A DNA stretch of 64,000 nt from Streptomyces europaeiscabiei (GCF_036346855.1 NZ_CP107841.1:9862001-9926000), one strand, 5' to 3'; counted from the stretch's first letter, positions 53,285-62,449 are shown. Made by a program: numbers and translations. The notes: a model not told the origin generated them from the letters alone.

Positions 53285-54829
53285 GCGGGCCGTGATACGG
53301 ACAGTTGCGGCGAGGGGCACACCAGCAGGCACACCGGCAGCCGCGCCGACGTGGTGGTGATCGGCGGCGGGATGGCCGGCATGGCGACGGCGCTGCGCCT
53401 GCAGGCGGCGGGTCTGTCCACGATCGTGCTGGAGGCGCACGGCCACGCGGGCGGCTGTGCCGGCTACTACCGCAAGCGCGGCTTCTCCTTCGACGTGGGC
53501 GCGACCACCCTGGTCGACTTCGGCCCCGGAGGCGTCGGCGGCGAACTCCTCGACAGCGTCGGCATTCCCCTGCTGGACGCACAGGAACTACCGGGCTACC
53601 AGGCACACCTGCCGGACCGACAGATCGTGCTCCACCGTGATCAGACCGCCTGGCACGCCGAACGGCTGCGCACGCTCGGCGACAGCGAGCGGCATCGCGC
53701 GTTCTGGGACCTGCTCGACCGGCTCGCGCACACCTTCTGGCGCGCCAGCCGGGCGGGCGTACGGCTGCCGATCCGCGGCCCCGCCGACGCCCTCCACGAC
53801 CTGCGGGCGGTCGGCTGGTCCGGACTCCCGTACGCCCGGCACCTGAACCGGACCCTGGGGGACGCGCTGCGGGACCACGGCCTGCGCGCGGACGCCGCGC
53901 TGGTCGGGCTGCTCGCCATGCTCGTCGAGGACACCGTCCACACGGGTGTCGACGACGCCCCCCTCATCAACGCGGCGCTCGGGGTGACCATCCGGGGCGC
54001 GGGCCTCAGCAGACACAACGGCGGCATGCACGGCTTCTGGCGCGTGCTGGTCGGGCGCTACCGAGAGCTGGGCGGCTCACTCCGGACCGCCTGCCGTGTC
54101 ACGCAGATCCGACACGCGGCCGGTGGCTACCGGTTGACGACCCGGCAAGGGAGCTTCCACGCCCGCCGGATCGTCAGCGCGGTCCCCGCCGTCACCACGG
54201 CGGCGATCTGCGCCGGGCTCCCCGTCGCCCCCAGACTCCGGAGATACCTGCGACGCGACGCGGATGCCGTCGGCGGCGCATCGGTCGTCTTCCTCGGAGT
54301 CCCCGAATCCGAGGTCGCGGACCGGACACTGACCCACCATCAACTGCTCCGGTCCTACGACCGTCCCCTCGGCGACGGCAACAACATGTTCGTCTCCGTG
54401 TCCGCCCCCGGAGACCCGCTCAGCGCACCGCCCGGCCATCGCGCCGTGATGATCTCCACCCACACCGACCTCGTCGACTGGCGCGACCTCGGCCCGGCGG
54501 AGTACGAGCAACGCAAGAAGGAGACCGGGGAACAACTCCTAGCCCACGCACGGCGCGTGTACCCCCGGCTCGGGGAACGCGCCGTGATCGCCCAGACCGG
54601 GACGCCCCGCAGCTACGAACGGTTCGCCTTCCGGCCGCAGGGCGCGGTCGGCGGCGTACGCCAGCGCCTGGCCAACACCAACCAGCACGCGATTCCGCAC
54701 GACCTCGGCGGCCCCGGCCTGTGGCTGGTGGGCGACTCGACGTGGCCGGGCCTCGGCACCGTCGCCTGTGTGCTGGGCAGCCGCATCGTCGCCGAAGGAC
54801 TGCTGAAGGAGAGAAGACGCGCGGGATGA
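53261..54829 (+). CDS. FAD-dependent oxidoreductase (phytoene-desaturase/retinol-saturase-like)
   Basis: 522 residues. FAD motif VVVIGGGMAGMATALRLQAAG leads to LEAHGHAGGCAGYYRKRGFSF, as in CrtI-type and retinol-saturase-like proteins. The C-terminal LWLVGDSTWPGLGTVACVLGS is the second FAD site. No ribosome site precedes ATG 53261, so the mRNA may be leaderless, which fits the promoter position. Its stop overlaps the desaturase start (ATGA). Together they suggest a lipid or polyene modification step. Confidence 0.82.
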   Translation: MFRTNVQNAGRDTDSCGEGHTSRHTGSRADVVVIGGGMAGMATALRLQAAGLSTIVLEAHGHAGGCAGYYRKRGFSFDVGATTLVDFGPGGVGGELLDSVGIPLLDAQELPGYQAHLPDRQIVLHRDQTAWHAERLRTLGDSERHRAFWDLLDRLAHTFWRASRAGVRLPIRGPADALHDLRAVGWSGLPYARHLNRTLGDALRDHGLRADAALVGLLAMLVEDTVHTGVDDAPLINAALGVTIRGAGLSRHNGGMHGFWRVLVGRYRELGGSLRTACRVTQIRHAAGGYRLTTRQGSFHARRIVSAVPAVTTAAICAGLPVAPRLRRYLRRDADAVGGASVVFLGVPESEVADRTLTHHQLLRSYDRPLGDGNNMFVSVSAPGDPLSAPPGHRAVMISTHTDLVDWRDLGPAEYEQRKKETGEQLLAHARRVYPRLGERAVIAQTGTPRSYERFAFRPQGAVGGVRQRLANTNQHAIPHDLGGPGLWLVGDSTWPGLGTVACVLGSRIVAEGLLKERRRAG

Positions 54830-55662
54830 CCGCATCCGAGAACCCAGGACCCGCCGGGCCACCGAGCCCCCCGGCCCCCGGTCTGCCGACCCTGGCCGAA
54901 CTCGGCGAGGATCTGCTCGTCACCACTCGCCGGCGGCGGATCGTCGCGCTGGTCCGGCCGGGCGCCGGAGTGCTGGCCTTCGCCGGCGCGGTGTGGCTCG
55001 GCTGGTGGTGGCTGACACCCGTGATCGTGTTCGGGATCTTCGTCGCCGTCGTGACCGTCACCCACGACGTGGTGCACCGCACGATCGGCCTGTCGCCACG
55101 CGCCACCGACTGGGCGCTGTTCGCGATGGGACTGGCCCTGCTGGAGAGCGGCCACGCCTACCGCGCCACGCACACCCAGCACCACCGCCTCTTCCCCCAC
55201 CCCGACGACCCGGAGGGCCATCCCGCCGAACTGTCCCTCCTGGGCGCGATCTGTCACGGCCCCGTGTTCCTCGTTCGCCTCTGGTTCTGGTCCTACCGGC
55301 GCGGACGGGACCGGCGCTGGCTGCTGGCGGAGGCCGTGGCCCCGTTCGCCGCGCCGGTCGGGGGAGTGCTGCTCCTGCCGTACACGCCGGGACTGCTGGT
55401 CTATACGGTGATGGCGATCGTCGGAAGCTGGGTGTACCCGCTCCTGACGGTGTATCTGCCGCACCACGACTACGGAGACACCCCGTTGACGCAGACCCGC
55501 ACGCTGCGCGGGAGGATCATCCCCGCCGTCTTCCTGGAACTCACGTACCACCTGGAGCACCACCTCTACCCGCGGGTGCCCAGCCACCACCTCCCGGAAC
55601 TGGCGCGCAGACTCGAAGGCCACTTCGCCGCCCACGGAGTACGGCCGGTGCGCGTTGTCTGA
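54826..55662 (+). CDS. Fatty-acid desaturase / hydroxylase family membrane enzyme
   Basis: 278 residues from ATG 54826. The three His boxes of the membrane di-iron desaturases are present: HDVVH (about residue 80), HTQHH (about 122) and HLEHH (about 245), with additional His in YLPHHD. Hydrophobic helices lie between boxes. Such enzymes insert double bonds or hydroxyls into acyl chains or carotenoid rings. It is coupled to the FAD oxidoreductase and the TetR gene in one operon. Substrate unknown. Confidence 0.85.
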   Translation: MTASENPGPAGPPSPPAPGLPTLAELGEDLLVTTRRRRIVALVRPGAGVLAFAGAVWLGWWWLTPVIVFGIFVAVVTVTHDVVHRTIGLSPRATDWALFAMGLALLESGHAYRATHTQHHRLFPHPDDPEGHPAELSLLGAICHGPVFLVRLWFWSYRRGRDRRWLLAEAVAPFAAPVGGVLLLPYTPGLLVYTVMAIVGSWVYPLLTVYLPHHDYGDTPLTQTRTLRGRIIPAVFLELTYHLEHHLYPRVPSHHLPELARRLEGHFAAHGVRPVRVV

Positions 55663-56314
55663 CACCCGCGGCACCCCCGAAACGGGCAACGGCCGTGGCG
55701 CTCAAGGTGCTCGTGGCACCCGTGACCGGGTCCTGGAAGCCGCCCTCGTCTGCCTGGTCCGCAACGGCTACGGCGGGACCACCGCGCGGGCGATAGCCCA
55801 GGCGGGCGACTTCGCACCCGGAGTGATCTACTACCACTTCGCGGACCTGGACGACCTGTTGGTGGCGGCGCTGGAACGGACCAGCGGAGCCCGCATCGAC
55901 CGCTACCGGGCCGAACTGTCCGGTATCGACCGTGCCGTTCCCGCGATCGCACGGCTGCGCGAGCTGTACGACGAGGACACCGAGACCGGGCACATCGCCG
56001 CAGTCCAGGAGCTGTACGCCGGGGCGAGACCCGGAACACGGCTGGCGGCCCAACTGGCCCTTGAAACCCGGAAATGGGAGGACCTGGCCGAGGAACAGCT
56101 CACGGTCCTCCTGCGCGGCAAACCCCTCGCGTCCGTCGTCCGGGTTCGCGTACTCGCCGGCGCCGCGGTGGCCTTCTACCTCGGTATGGAAACCCTCACC
56201 CACCTCGACGGCGACCGTTCCCGCCCGGCCACCCTCTTCGCCCAGGCAGCCCGGCTCGCCGCGATCTTCGACCGCGTACCCCGCCTGAAGAGACGGGCGC
56301 GCCGGGTGCGCTGA
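55655..56314 (+). CDS. TetR-family regulator
   Basis: 219 residues. The start at TTG 55655 overlaps the desaturase stop; an in-frame alternative is not obvious. The N-terminal HTH is VLEAALVCLVRNGYGGTTAR, then AIAQAGDFAPGVIYYHFADLDDLL, the TetR signature. The C-terminal helical domain probably binds a small hydrophobic ligand. As the last gene of the operon it is likely autoregulatory on the palindrome at 53252-53269. Confidence 0.85.
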   Translation: MSDTRGTPETGNGRGAQGARGTRDRVLEAALVCLVRNGYGGTTARAIAQAGDFAPGVIYYHFADLDDLLVAALERTSGARIDRYRAELSGIDRAVPAIARLRELYDEDTETGHIAAVQELYAGARPGTRLAAQLALETRKWEDLAEEQLTVLLRGKPLASVVRVRVLAGAAVAFYLGMETLTHLDGDRSRPATLFAQAARLAAIFDRVPRLKRRARRVR

Positions 56315-56365
56315 CCGAAGGAGTGGAAAGTGGAGAGAGTGGAAGGTGCCGAAGGAGTAGAAGGA

Positions 56366-56890
56366 ATGTCCGTGAACGTCCCCCACCCACCCCCGCCGCC
56401 CACCCCGAGGCTCGCCCTCCGGCAGATGACGGAGGACGACCTCGACGACATGGCCGCGCTGCTCGGGGACCCGGACGTGATGCGCCACTACCCTCGCCCC
56501 CGGACCCGGGAGGAAGCCCTGGCCTGGATCGACTGGAACCAGGGCCTCTACCGGCGGGAGGGGTACGGACTCTGGCTGGTCACTCTCCGCGCCACCGGCG
56601 AGTTCGTCGGCGACTGCGGTCTGACACCGCAGGAGATCGAAGGAGTCACCGAGTTGGAGGTCGGCTACCGCGTCCGGGCCGGCCTTCAGGGGCACGGCTA
56701 CGCCACCGAGGCGGCGGCAGCCTGCCGTGACCACGCCCGCGACGTCCTCCACGCGAAGCGGCTCGTCGCGATCATCCGCCCCGACAACCGCCCGTCCCAA
56801 CGGGTCGCGGAGAAGATCGGCCTCCCCTTCGAACGCGACGCGATCTCCCGCTCGGGCCTCCCGGTCCACATCCACGCCGCGTCCCTGTGA
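56366..56890 (+). CDS. GNAT-family N-acetyltransferase (RimJ/RimL-like)
   Basis: 174 residues from ATG 56366, chosen for the GGAGTAGAAGGA site just before it; upstream in-frame ATG 56330 has only repeated GAAGGA sequence. Motifs: PRLALRQMTEDDLDDMAALL, GLWLVTLRATGEFVGDCGL, VGYRVRAGLQGHGYATEAA and AIIRPDNRPSQRVAEKIGL. This is the RimJ/RimL-type subfamily that acetylates protein N-termini or small amines. It follows the TetR gene by about 50 bases. Confidence 0.88.
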   Translation: MSVNVPHPPPPPTPRLALRQMTEDDLDDMAALLGDPDVMRHYPRPRTREEALAWIDWNQGLYRREGYGLWLVTLRATGEFVGDCGLTPQEIEGVTELEVGYRVRAGLQGHGYATEAAAACRDHARDVLHAKRLVAIIRPDNRPSQRVAEKIGLPFERDAISRSGLPVHIHAASL

Positions 56891-56961
56891 CGGTTACCGC
56901 CCCGGCCCCTCGGCCCGCGCCTGCGCGGGCGATCCGGACCTGATGCGTGGCCGAGCGTGGT

Positions 56962-58314
56962 TCACCGCGCGTCACCCGTCGCCAACCTTCCCTGCACGGT
57001 GGCGGGTTCGTCGGCACCCGAAGGTGTTCCCGTCCCGCCGCCACTCCGGTGGATCAGTGTCACGCCGAGCACCGCGAGCAGGGAGGCCGCGGACAGTGTG
57101 TACAGGCCGCCGTTGGTCGTGCCGGTCGTGTCCTTGAGGTAGCCGAAGAGGGTGGGGGAGACGAAACCGCCCAGGTTTCCAAGAGAGTTGACGACCGCGA
57201 GCCCCGGCGCGGCGATCCTCAGGTCGAGCCCCGACTGCGCCATGGGCCAGAACAGGGTGGCCGCGCACTTCCCGCCGACCGCGGCCAGCGTGATGGCCGC
57301 CAGGCCGAACCAGGGGGAGCCCAGCGTGGCCAGGAAGGTGCCCGTGGCGGACAGGACCAGGGCGGCGGCCAGGTAGGGACGGCGGTCGGGGGCGCGGTCG
57401 GTGAACCGGCTCACCGAGTACATCGCGATCACCGCGCAGATCCACGGGATCGCCGACAGCAGACCGATCTGGAACGGCGACAGCCCGCCGATCTCCTCGA
57501 CCAGACTGGGAAGCCAGAAGGTGATGGCGTACCCGGTGAGGGCCATCGCGAAGAACACCGTGGTCAGCAGTGCGACCTGAGGGTGGACCAGCAGCTTCAG
57601 CCGCGACACCCTGGGGGCCCGGCTGCGCGCCTCCTCGTCCCGTGCGACCGCCGCGCCCAGCGCGTCCTTCTCCTCCGCGGTGAGCCACTTGGCGTCCTCG
57701 ATGCGGGAGACGAGGAAGAACCCGGCGACGAAGCCGACGACGATGGAGAACAGCCCTTCCAGCACGAACATCCAGCGCCATCCGGCGAACCCGCCGACGC
57801 CGTGCAGTTCCAGCAGCGCCCCCGTGATCGGCCCGGTCACGATGTACGCCGTGGCCGAGCCGCCCAGGAAGATCGCGCTCGCCCGGCCCCGGCTGGAGTC
57901 CGGCAGCCACTGGGTGAAGTAGAGGAGGACACCGGGGAAGAAGCCGGCCTCCGCGACACCGAGGAGGAAGCGCAGCCCGTAGAACATCCATACGTTGTGG
58001 ATGAAGCACATCGCCACGATCACCAGACCCCAGGTGATCATGATGCGGGTCAGCCAGACGCGGGCCCCGAAGCGCTCCAGGAGCATGTTGCTGGGTACTT
58101 CGAACAGGGCGTACCCGATGAAGAAGAGACCCGCGCCGAGTCCGTACGCGGTGGCGCTCACCCCGACGTCGGCCCGTAGCTCGTCCTGCACGAAGCCGAC
58201 GTTCGTCCGGTCCATCTGGTTGATCAGCAGCATCAGGACGAGGATCGGCAGCATGCGGCGCAGGAACTTGCCGACGGCACGCCGTTCGGCATCGGGTATG
58301 ACGCGTTCTGACAT
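56962..58314 (-). CDS. MFS transporter, anion:cation symporter type
   Basis: 450 residues from ATG 58314 behind GGAGGGAGAG. Twelve hydrophobic helices; the first loop has INQMDRTNVGFVQDEL and the conserved motif FEVPSNMLLERFGARVWLTR after helix 3, then LRFLLGVAEAGFFPGVLLYF. These are the marks of the phthalate/tartrate/hexuronate (ACS) branch of MFS. It imports organic anions with protons or cations. The exact substrate is not shown by its neighbours. Confidence 0.9.
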   Translation of the reverse strand: MSERVIPDAERRAVGKFLRRMLPILVLMLLINQMDRTNVGFVQDELRADVGVSATAYGLGAGLFFIGYALFEVPSNMLLERFGARVWLTRIMITWGLVIVAMCFIHNVWMFYGLRFLLGVAEAGFFPGVLLYFTQWLPDSSRGRASAIFLGGSATAYIVTGPITGALLELHGVGGFAGWRWMFVLEGLFSIVVGFVAGFFLVSRIEDAKWLTAEEKDALGAAVARDEEARSRAPRVSRLKLLVHPQVALLTTVFFAMALTGYAITFWLPSLVEEIGGLSPFQIGLLSAIPWICAVIAMYSVSRFTDRAPDRRPYLAAALVLSATGTFLATLGSPWFGLAAITLAAVGGKCAATLFWPMAQSGLDLRIAAPGLAVVNSLGNLGGFVSPTLFGYLKDTTGTTNGGLYTLSAASLLAVLGVTLIHRSGGGTGTPSGADEPATVQGRLATGDAR

Positions 58315-58469
58315 CGTTGTCTCTCCCTCCGGTTGTTCACATGCGTGAACCACCGTCACGTACGTAGGAATGGCGGGAACCTTACGGAGGGCTTGCCTCC
58401 GGGTCAATGGGCTGGTCCCGTAATCACGTATGTGAACTGGAGGGTGAGGGTGCTGTGTGGGAGGGGGGT

Positions 58470-58913
58470 TCAGTCGGCGTAGACCCTGCCCTGCTTCACC
58501 ACGAAGTGGGCGGGGTCGGAGCAGCCGAGCGAGGGGGTGAGCAGCAGACTCACGGTGAGCGGGGCGGGCTCGGTGCCGGCGGTCGAAAGCTGGCAGACGG
58601 CGCCCTTGCCCGTGAGCGGGTACCAGAACCAGCCGTCCACGTCTCCGACGGTCACGCGGTCCGACTCCTTCCAGGCGCCGGCGGACCGCGTGTAGACCTG
58701 CAGGCGTACGGAGGCTGCGTACTCGTCCTCCGTCGAACGCAGTGCGGTCAGAGTGATCTTGTAGTCGGACCCCAGGACGGACGAGGCGATCTGTTGTGTC
58801 TTCGGCGCGGCGGAGTCCGCGTTCGACGCGCCGGCGCCGGCGGCTCCGAGAGCGGCGGTCAGCAGGACGGTGAGGGCCGCGGCGGTGCCGCGACGGGTGC
58901 GGGTCGAGCTCAT
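58470..58913 (-). CDS. Small secreted protein, unknown
   Basis: 147 residues from ATG 58913 (GACGGGGGAAC site). The signal peptide is AAALTVLLTAALGAAGAGAS. The mature part is a beta-rich domain with YKITLTALRSTEDEYAASVR, VTVGDVDGWFWYPLTGKGA and LLLTPSLGCSDPAHFVVK. Two Cys (VCQLS, GCSD) may form a disulphide. The family is not recognised. Likely secreted, perhaps wall-associated. Confidence 0.7.
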   Translation of the reverse strand: MSSTRTRRGTAAALTVLLTAALGAAGAGASNADSAAPKTQQIASSVLGSDYKITLTALRSTEDEYAASVRLQVYTRSAGAWKESDRVTVGDVDGWFWYPLTGKGAVCQLSTAGTEPAPLTVSLLLTPSLGCSDPAHFVVKQGRVYAD

Positions 58914-58987
58914 GTGTTCCCCCGTCGGAACGAGTCGGGACAAAGAGTGGTTTTGTTCCGTTCGGTGAGGAAGACGAGGCAAACGGT

Positions 58988-59125
58988 TCAAAGGTTGTGT
59001 GGCGGCCGACGATGTCCCCGGATCGAGTGGATGAGGAGCAGCGCGATGTCGTCGCTGCGCGGCGCGGAGCGACGGGTGTGCCGGACGAGGGTGTGCCGGA
59101 CGAGGGTGTCGGCGACCGCGGTCAT
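58988..59125 (-). pseudogene. C-terminal relic of a SpoIIE-type phosphatase
   Basis: The minus-strand frame ends in RSDDIALLLIHSIRGHRRPP, like the last strand of PP2C/SpoIIE phosphatases (DDIALL motif). Upstream the frame holds a 15-bp duplicated unit (GTGTGCCGGACGAGG, twice on the plus strand at about 59080-59109) and then loses homology. No phosphatase core is present. The remaining stretch to 59214 shows nothing else. Confidence 0.4.
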
Positions 59126-59214
59126 CGCCGTCGGCCCTGCCTGCGCCGGCCGAGGGCCCGGCATCGGAAGGCGCGCACAGGGACCCCGCCCGACGTCCTC
59201 GCCTCCCGGGCAGG

Positions 59215-59556
59215 TCAGAGCGGACCGCCGCCGAACCCGATCTCGTTCCCGTCCGGATCCTCGTACGTGACCTTGCGTACGCCGTTCGCGTAGGTCTCGC
59301 GGGTCCTGGGCTCCAGGCCCCGCCCGGCGATCCCGGCGACGCGGGCGTCCAGGTCGTCGACGAAGACGGTGTGCAGGGCGTGGCCGCCGCGTCCGGGCCG
59401 GTGCTCGATGTACACATACCGGTGCTCGGACAGCTCCCACACGGCCTCCGCGTCGTTCGGGAAGAACGTCGGCGGGGAGCCGAACAGACGCTCGTACCAG
59501 GAGAGCGCCGCTGTGTAGTCGTTCACGGGAATACCTGCGAAGAGGACGACGGGCAT
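59215..59556 (-). CDS. VOC-family (glyoxalase/bleomycin-resistance-like) protein
   Basis: 113 residues from ATG 59556. The pattern IPVNDYTAALSWYERLFG at the start, YVYIEHRPGRGGHALHTVFV in the middle and VTYEDPDGNEIGFGG at the end is the usual two-repeat VOC fold with possible metal ligands His/Glu. Such proteins act as isomerases, dioxygenases or binding proteins. Function not specific. Confidence 0.85.
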   Translation of the reverse strand: MPVVLFAGIPVNDYTAALSWYERLFGSPPTFFPNDAEAVWELSEHRYVYIEHRPGRGGHALHTVFVDDLDARVAGIAGRGLEPRTRETYANGVRKVTYEDPDGNEIGFGGGPL

Positions 59557-59586
59557 GACCCCATGGTAGGTCCGGCGAAGCGCCGG

Positions 59587-59620
59587 CCCGCACCCCGAAC
59601 GGCGAAGCGGTGGGTGCGGG
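59587..59620. terminator. Hairpin between two minus-strand genes
   Basis: CCCGCACCC and GGGTGCGGG are exact partners with a 16-base loop. It lies after the double esterase gene (ends 59654) and before the VOC gene, so it would end transcription from the esterase. Confidence 0.55.
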
Positions 59621-59653
59621 CGGCGCGGGTTCCGCCCAGGTGCGCCGTGCGCG

Positions 59654-61648
59654 TCAGACGCCGATCCTGGCGGCGATGATCGGGGCGAGACGGTCGGTGA
59701 TGGCGCGGTGCCCCTGGTCGTTGGGATGGACGGAGTCGGTGAGGTCGCCGGAGCCCAGCCAGCCCGTGGTGTCGACGAAGGAAAGCCGGGAGTCCCCGCC
59801 CGCGATCGCCCCCTGGACGGCGGCCTCGGTCTGCGGGACGAACCGGCCGCGGAAGGTCTCCAGCGCGAAGATCCAGGCCTGCGGATGGGCGGCTCGGACC
59901 TTGCGCAGCAGACTGGTGTAGGCGGCCTGGAACTGCGCCGAACTCACCCCGTGGCCCACGTCGTTGGTGCCCAGGTTGATGACGACGGCGTCGGCTCGGT
60001 AGCGGGCGGTGTCCCAGTCGGGTGTCGCCGCGTTCGGGTTGAGTTTGGTGTACTGCCGCTCCAGACCCACGCACCCGTCCGCCGCGGCGACCAGGCACGC
60101 CCCGCCCTGGGCGATCTGCGTGTGCTCGGTGCCCAGCCGCTCCCCGATCAGCCAGCCGTACGCGGTACGGGCGTTCTGCGAGGTCGTCGTGCCCACGGTG
60201 ATCGAGTCGCCGACGAACTCGACCGTCCTGGCCGGCGCGGGCGCGGCGAAGGTGGTCGCACCGCTGTCCAGGACCAGCCCCTGGAATACGGCGTCACCGC
60301 GATAGGAGCCCGCCACCACCTGGTAGTTGACCTGGAGCGTGTGGCGGCCGGAGGACAGCGCGGCCGGGGTCAGGTTCACCGTTCCCTTCACGTCGTCGTA
60401 GAACTTCACGGGCCCGTTGTCGATCCGCGCCCAGAAGTCGATCGTGCCGCGCTGCTTCAGCTGGACGGTCCGCCCGGTGAAGCCGACGCGGTAGTAGGCA
60501 CCGGCCCAGTAGGGCGTGTACGCGGTGCTGGAGCCGGCGGTGTCCCAGCGTCCGACGAACTTGATGTTCGGGTCGCCGGGCTGTCCGGGAGCGGCCGGCT
60601 TCACGGAGGCGGACGCCGTGCCGCTCAGGGCGGTACCGATGACGGAGGCAAGCCGGCCCGCGAACTTGGTGTGGCCCGCCTCGTTGGGATGCCCGTTGCC
60701 GTCCTCGTAGTCGGCGCCGTCCGTGAGCCAGCCGCTCGTGTCGACGTAACGGACCTTGCCGTCCCCGGCGTTGTTGCGCGCGCCGACGGCCGCCCTGGTC
60801 TCGGTGACGTACCGCTTCTTGAGCGTCTGCACCGCGAAGAGGACCGCGTCCGGGTACTTGGCGCGGACGTCCCGCAGGAAGGCGGTGTACGCCGACTGGA
60901 ACGCGGCACCGGACACCCCGTGCCCGATGTCGTTGGTACCGAGGTTGATGACGACCGCGCTCGCCCGGTAGCGGGAGAAGTCCCAGTTCGTGGCGCCCGT
61001 ACTGGCCGACTTGAAGAACTGACCGCTCAGTCCGGTGCAGCCGGACTGCGCGACGAGGCAGTAGCCGGAGCGGGCGATCTGCGTGTGCCGCATGCCCAGC
61101 CGCTCGCCGGTCTTCCACGCGTACGAGTCGAGCGCCAGCCGGTCGGTGAGGGCACCGGCGGTGATGGAGTCGCCGACGAACTCGATCAGCCCGGCCGACG
61201 CCCCCGGAGCGACCGTACGGGCCCCGGAGTCCAGGACCAGGCCCTGGAAGGCCGTGTCCCCGGACCGGTAGGTGATCCGCAGGGTGTGCGTGCCCGACGC
61301 CAGGGGCTGGGGGGTGAGGTTCACGGTGCCGCGTACGCCCGCGTGGAAGACGTCGGGTCCGCCGTCGACGCTGACGTAGAAGTTGACCGCGTCCCTCGCC
61401 TTCACCTTCACCGTGGTGCCGGTGAAGGACGTCTGTACGTACGCGCCGGTCCAGTTGGCGACGGCCGTCGTGCCGGAACTCGTGTCCCAGCGGCCGACGT
61501 AGGCGATGTTGGGGTCGGAGACCGAGCCGTCGCCCGGCGCGGCGTGGGCGTGGGTGATGCCGGCCAGCGACACCAGACAGGCGACGAGCACGGCCGTGAG
61601 GACGGCCGCGAGGCCGCGTCTGCCGGACCTGTGGGGGGAGGTCTGCAT
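59654..61648 (-). CDS. Secreted double-module SGNH/CE2-like carbohydrate esterase
   Basis: 664 residues from ATG 61648 (GAAAGGATCC site). The signal peptide is AAVLTAVLVACLVSLAGITHA. It is followed by two repeats of one module, each with a jelly-roll (YVGRWDTSSGTTAVANW and FVGRWDTAGSSTAYTPYW) and an SGNH hydrolase (FVGDSITAGA/FVGDSITVGT, INLGTNDIGHGV/INLGTNDVGHGV, HPNEAGH/HPNDQGH). All catalytic residues appear in both copies. The order and motifs match CE2-type acetyl esterases that deacetylate plant polysaccharides. A CebR palindrome stands just before it. Confidence 0.88.
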   Translation of the reverse strand: MQTSPHRSGRRGLAAVLTAVLVACLVSLAGITHAHAAPGDGSVSDPNIAYVGRWDTSSGTTAVANWTGAYVQTSFTGTTVKVKARDAVNFYVSVDGGPDVFHAGVRGTVNLTPQPLASGTHTLRITYRSGDTAFQGLVLDSGARTVAPGASAGLIEFVGDSITAGALTDRLALDSYAWKTGERLGMRHTQIARSGYCLVAQSGCTGLSGQFFKSASTGATNWDFSRYRASAVVINLGTNDIGHGVSGAAFQSAYTAFLRDVRAKYPDAVLFAVQTLKKRYVTETRAAVGARNNAGDGKVRYVDTSGWLTDGADYEDGNGHPNEAGHTKFAGRLASVIGTALSGTASASVKPAAPGQPGDPNIKFVGRWDTAGSSTAYTPYWAGAYYRVGFTGRTVQLKQRGTIDFWARIDNGPVKFYDDVKGTVNLTPAALSSGRHTLQVNYQVVAGSYRGDAVFQGLVLDSGATTFAAPAPARTVEFVGDSITVGTTTSQNARTAYGWLIGERLGTEHTQIAQGGACLVAAADGCVGLERQYTKLNPNAATPDWDTARYRADAVVINLGTNDVGHGVSSAQFQAAYTSLLRKVRAAHPQAWIFALETFRGRFVPQTEAAVQGAIAGGDSRLSFVDTTGWLGSGDLTDSVHPNDQGHRAITDRLAPIIAARIGV

Positions 61649-61670
61649 GGGGATCCTTTCTCACCGGAAG

Positions 61671-61684
61671 TGGGAGCGCTCCCA
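61671..61684. promoter_or_regulatory. CebR (LacI-family) operator
   Basis: TGGGAGCGCTCCCA, a perfect 14-bp palindrome identical to the established Streptomyces CebR box. CebR represses cellulose-utilisation genes until cellobiose or cellotriose binds. It lies 23 bases upstream of the esterase start, where a repressor would block transcription. Confidence 0.88.
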
Positions 61685-61866
61685 TGAGCAGCCTTCCCAC
61701 GGAACCAGCGGGTCGGATCGCGGTCAAGGGGGCCTGCGGTGAAGGAAGTCGGCCCATCGCCCGGACGTGGAAGCCCGGCGTGATCCCCGATGCCAACCTC
61801 TGTGCCATCGCGACCATCGCCGGCGCCTCGTTCACGTGGTGCTCCGCGTGGATGTGTTCCGGGTTC

Positions 61867-62343
61867 TCAGCCCGCGGCCCTCCTGATGAGCTCGCCGATC
61901 CGTGCCTCCGTGTCCGCGGTCAGTTCCGTGAGGGCGTACGTGGTGGGCCACAGGGGGCCCTCGTCGAGCTGTGCCTGGTCGCTGAAGCCGAGCGTGGCGT
62001 ACCGGGACTTGAACTTCTGCGCGCTCTGGAAGAAGCAGACGACCTTGCCGTCCCTGGCGTACGCGGGCATGCCGTACCAGAGCTTCGGTGAGAGGTCCGG
62101 CGCTTCGGACCGGACGATCTCGTGCAGCCGTTCGGCGAGGACACGGTCCGCGTCCGACATGCCGGCGATCTTCGCGAGCACATCGCTCTCCCCGTCCGCC
62201 TTGGCCGTGCGCGGGCTGCGACGCGCGGACGCCTTCAGCTCCTGGGCGTGCTCCTTCATCGCGTCGCGTTCCTCGGCCGTGAACCCGTCGAACCTCGCCT
62301 CGGCCGTGCCGCTGCTCCGGGTGGACTTGCGTGTGTTCGTCAT
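61867..62343 (-). CDS. DUF1801/YdhG-type protein
   Basis: 158 residues from ATG 62343 behind a GAAGGAAACC site. The N-terminal 60 residues are charged and helical ([19 protein letters not shown]). The C-terminal part has the DUF1801 signature: [21 protein letters not shown], then [15 protein letters not shown]. The fold is small alpha/beta; the biochemical role is unknown, although relatives are implicated in iron or heme handling. Alone on its strand near the PPOX gene. Confidence 0.8.
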   Translation of the reverse strand: MTNTRKSTRSSGTAEARFDGFTAEERDAMKEHAQELKASARRSPRTAKADGESDVLAKIAGMSDADRVLAERLHEIVRSEAPDLSPKLWYGMPAYARDGKVVCFFQSAQKFKSRYATLGFSDQAQLDEGPLWPTTYALTELTADTEARIGELIRRAAG

Positions 62344-62449
62344 GGTGGGTTTCCTTCCTCGCACTGTCTGAATCTGTTCGTAGAACTCGGTTCTTCGTTG
62401 TCGTCCCGGCAACGAGCCACTTCGTTCCGGGGCGCGCCGGCGCGGTGTT

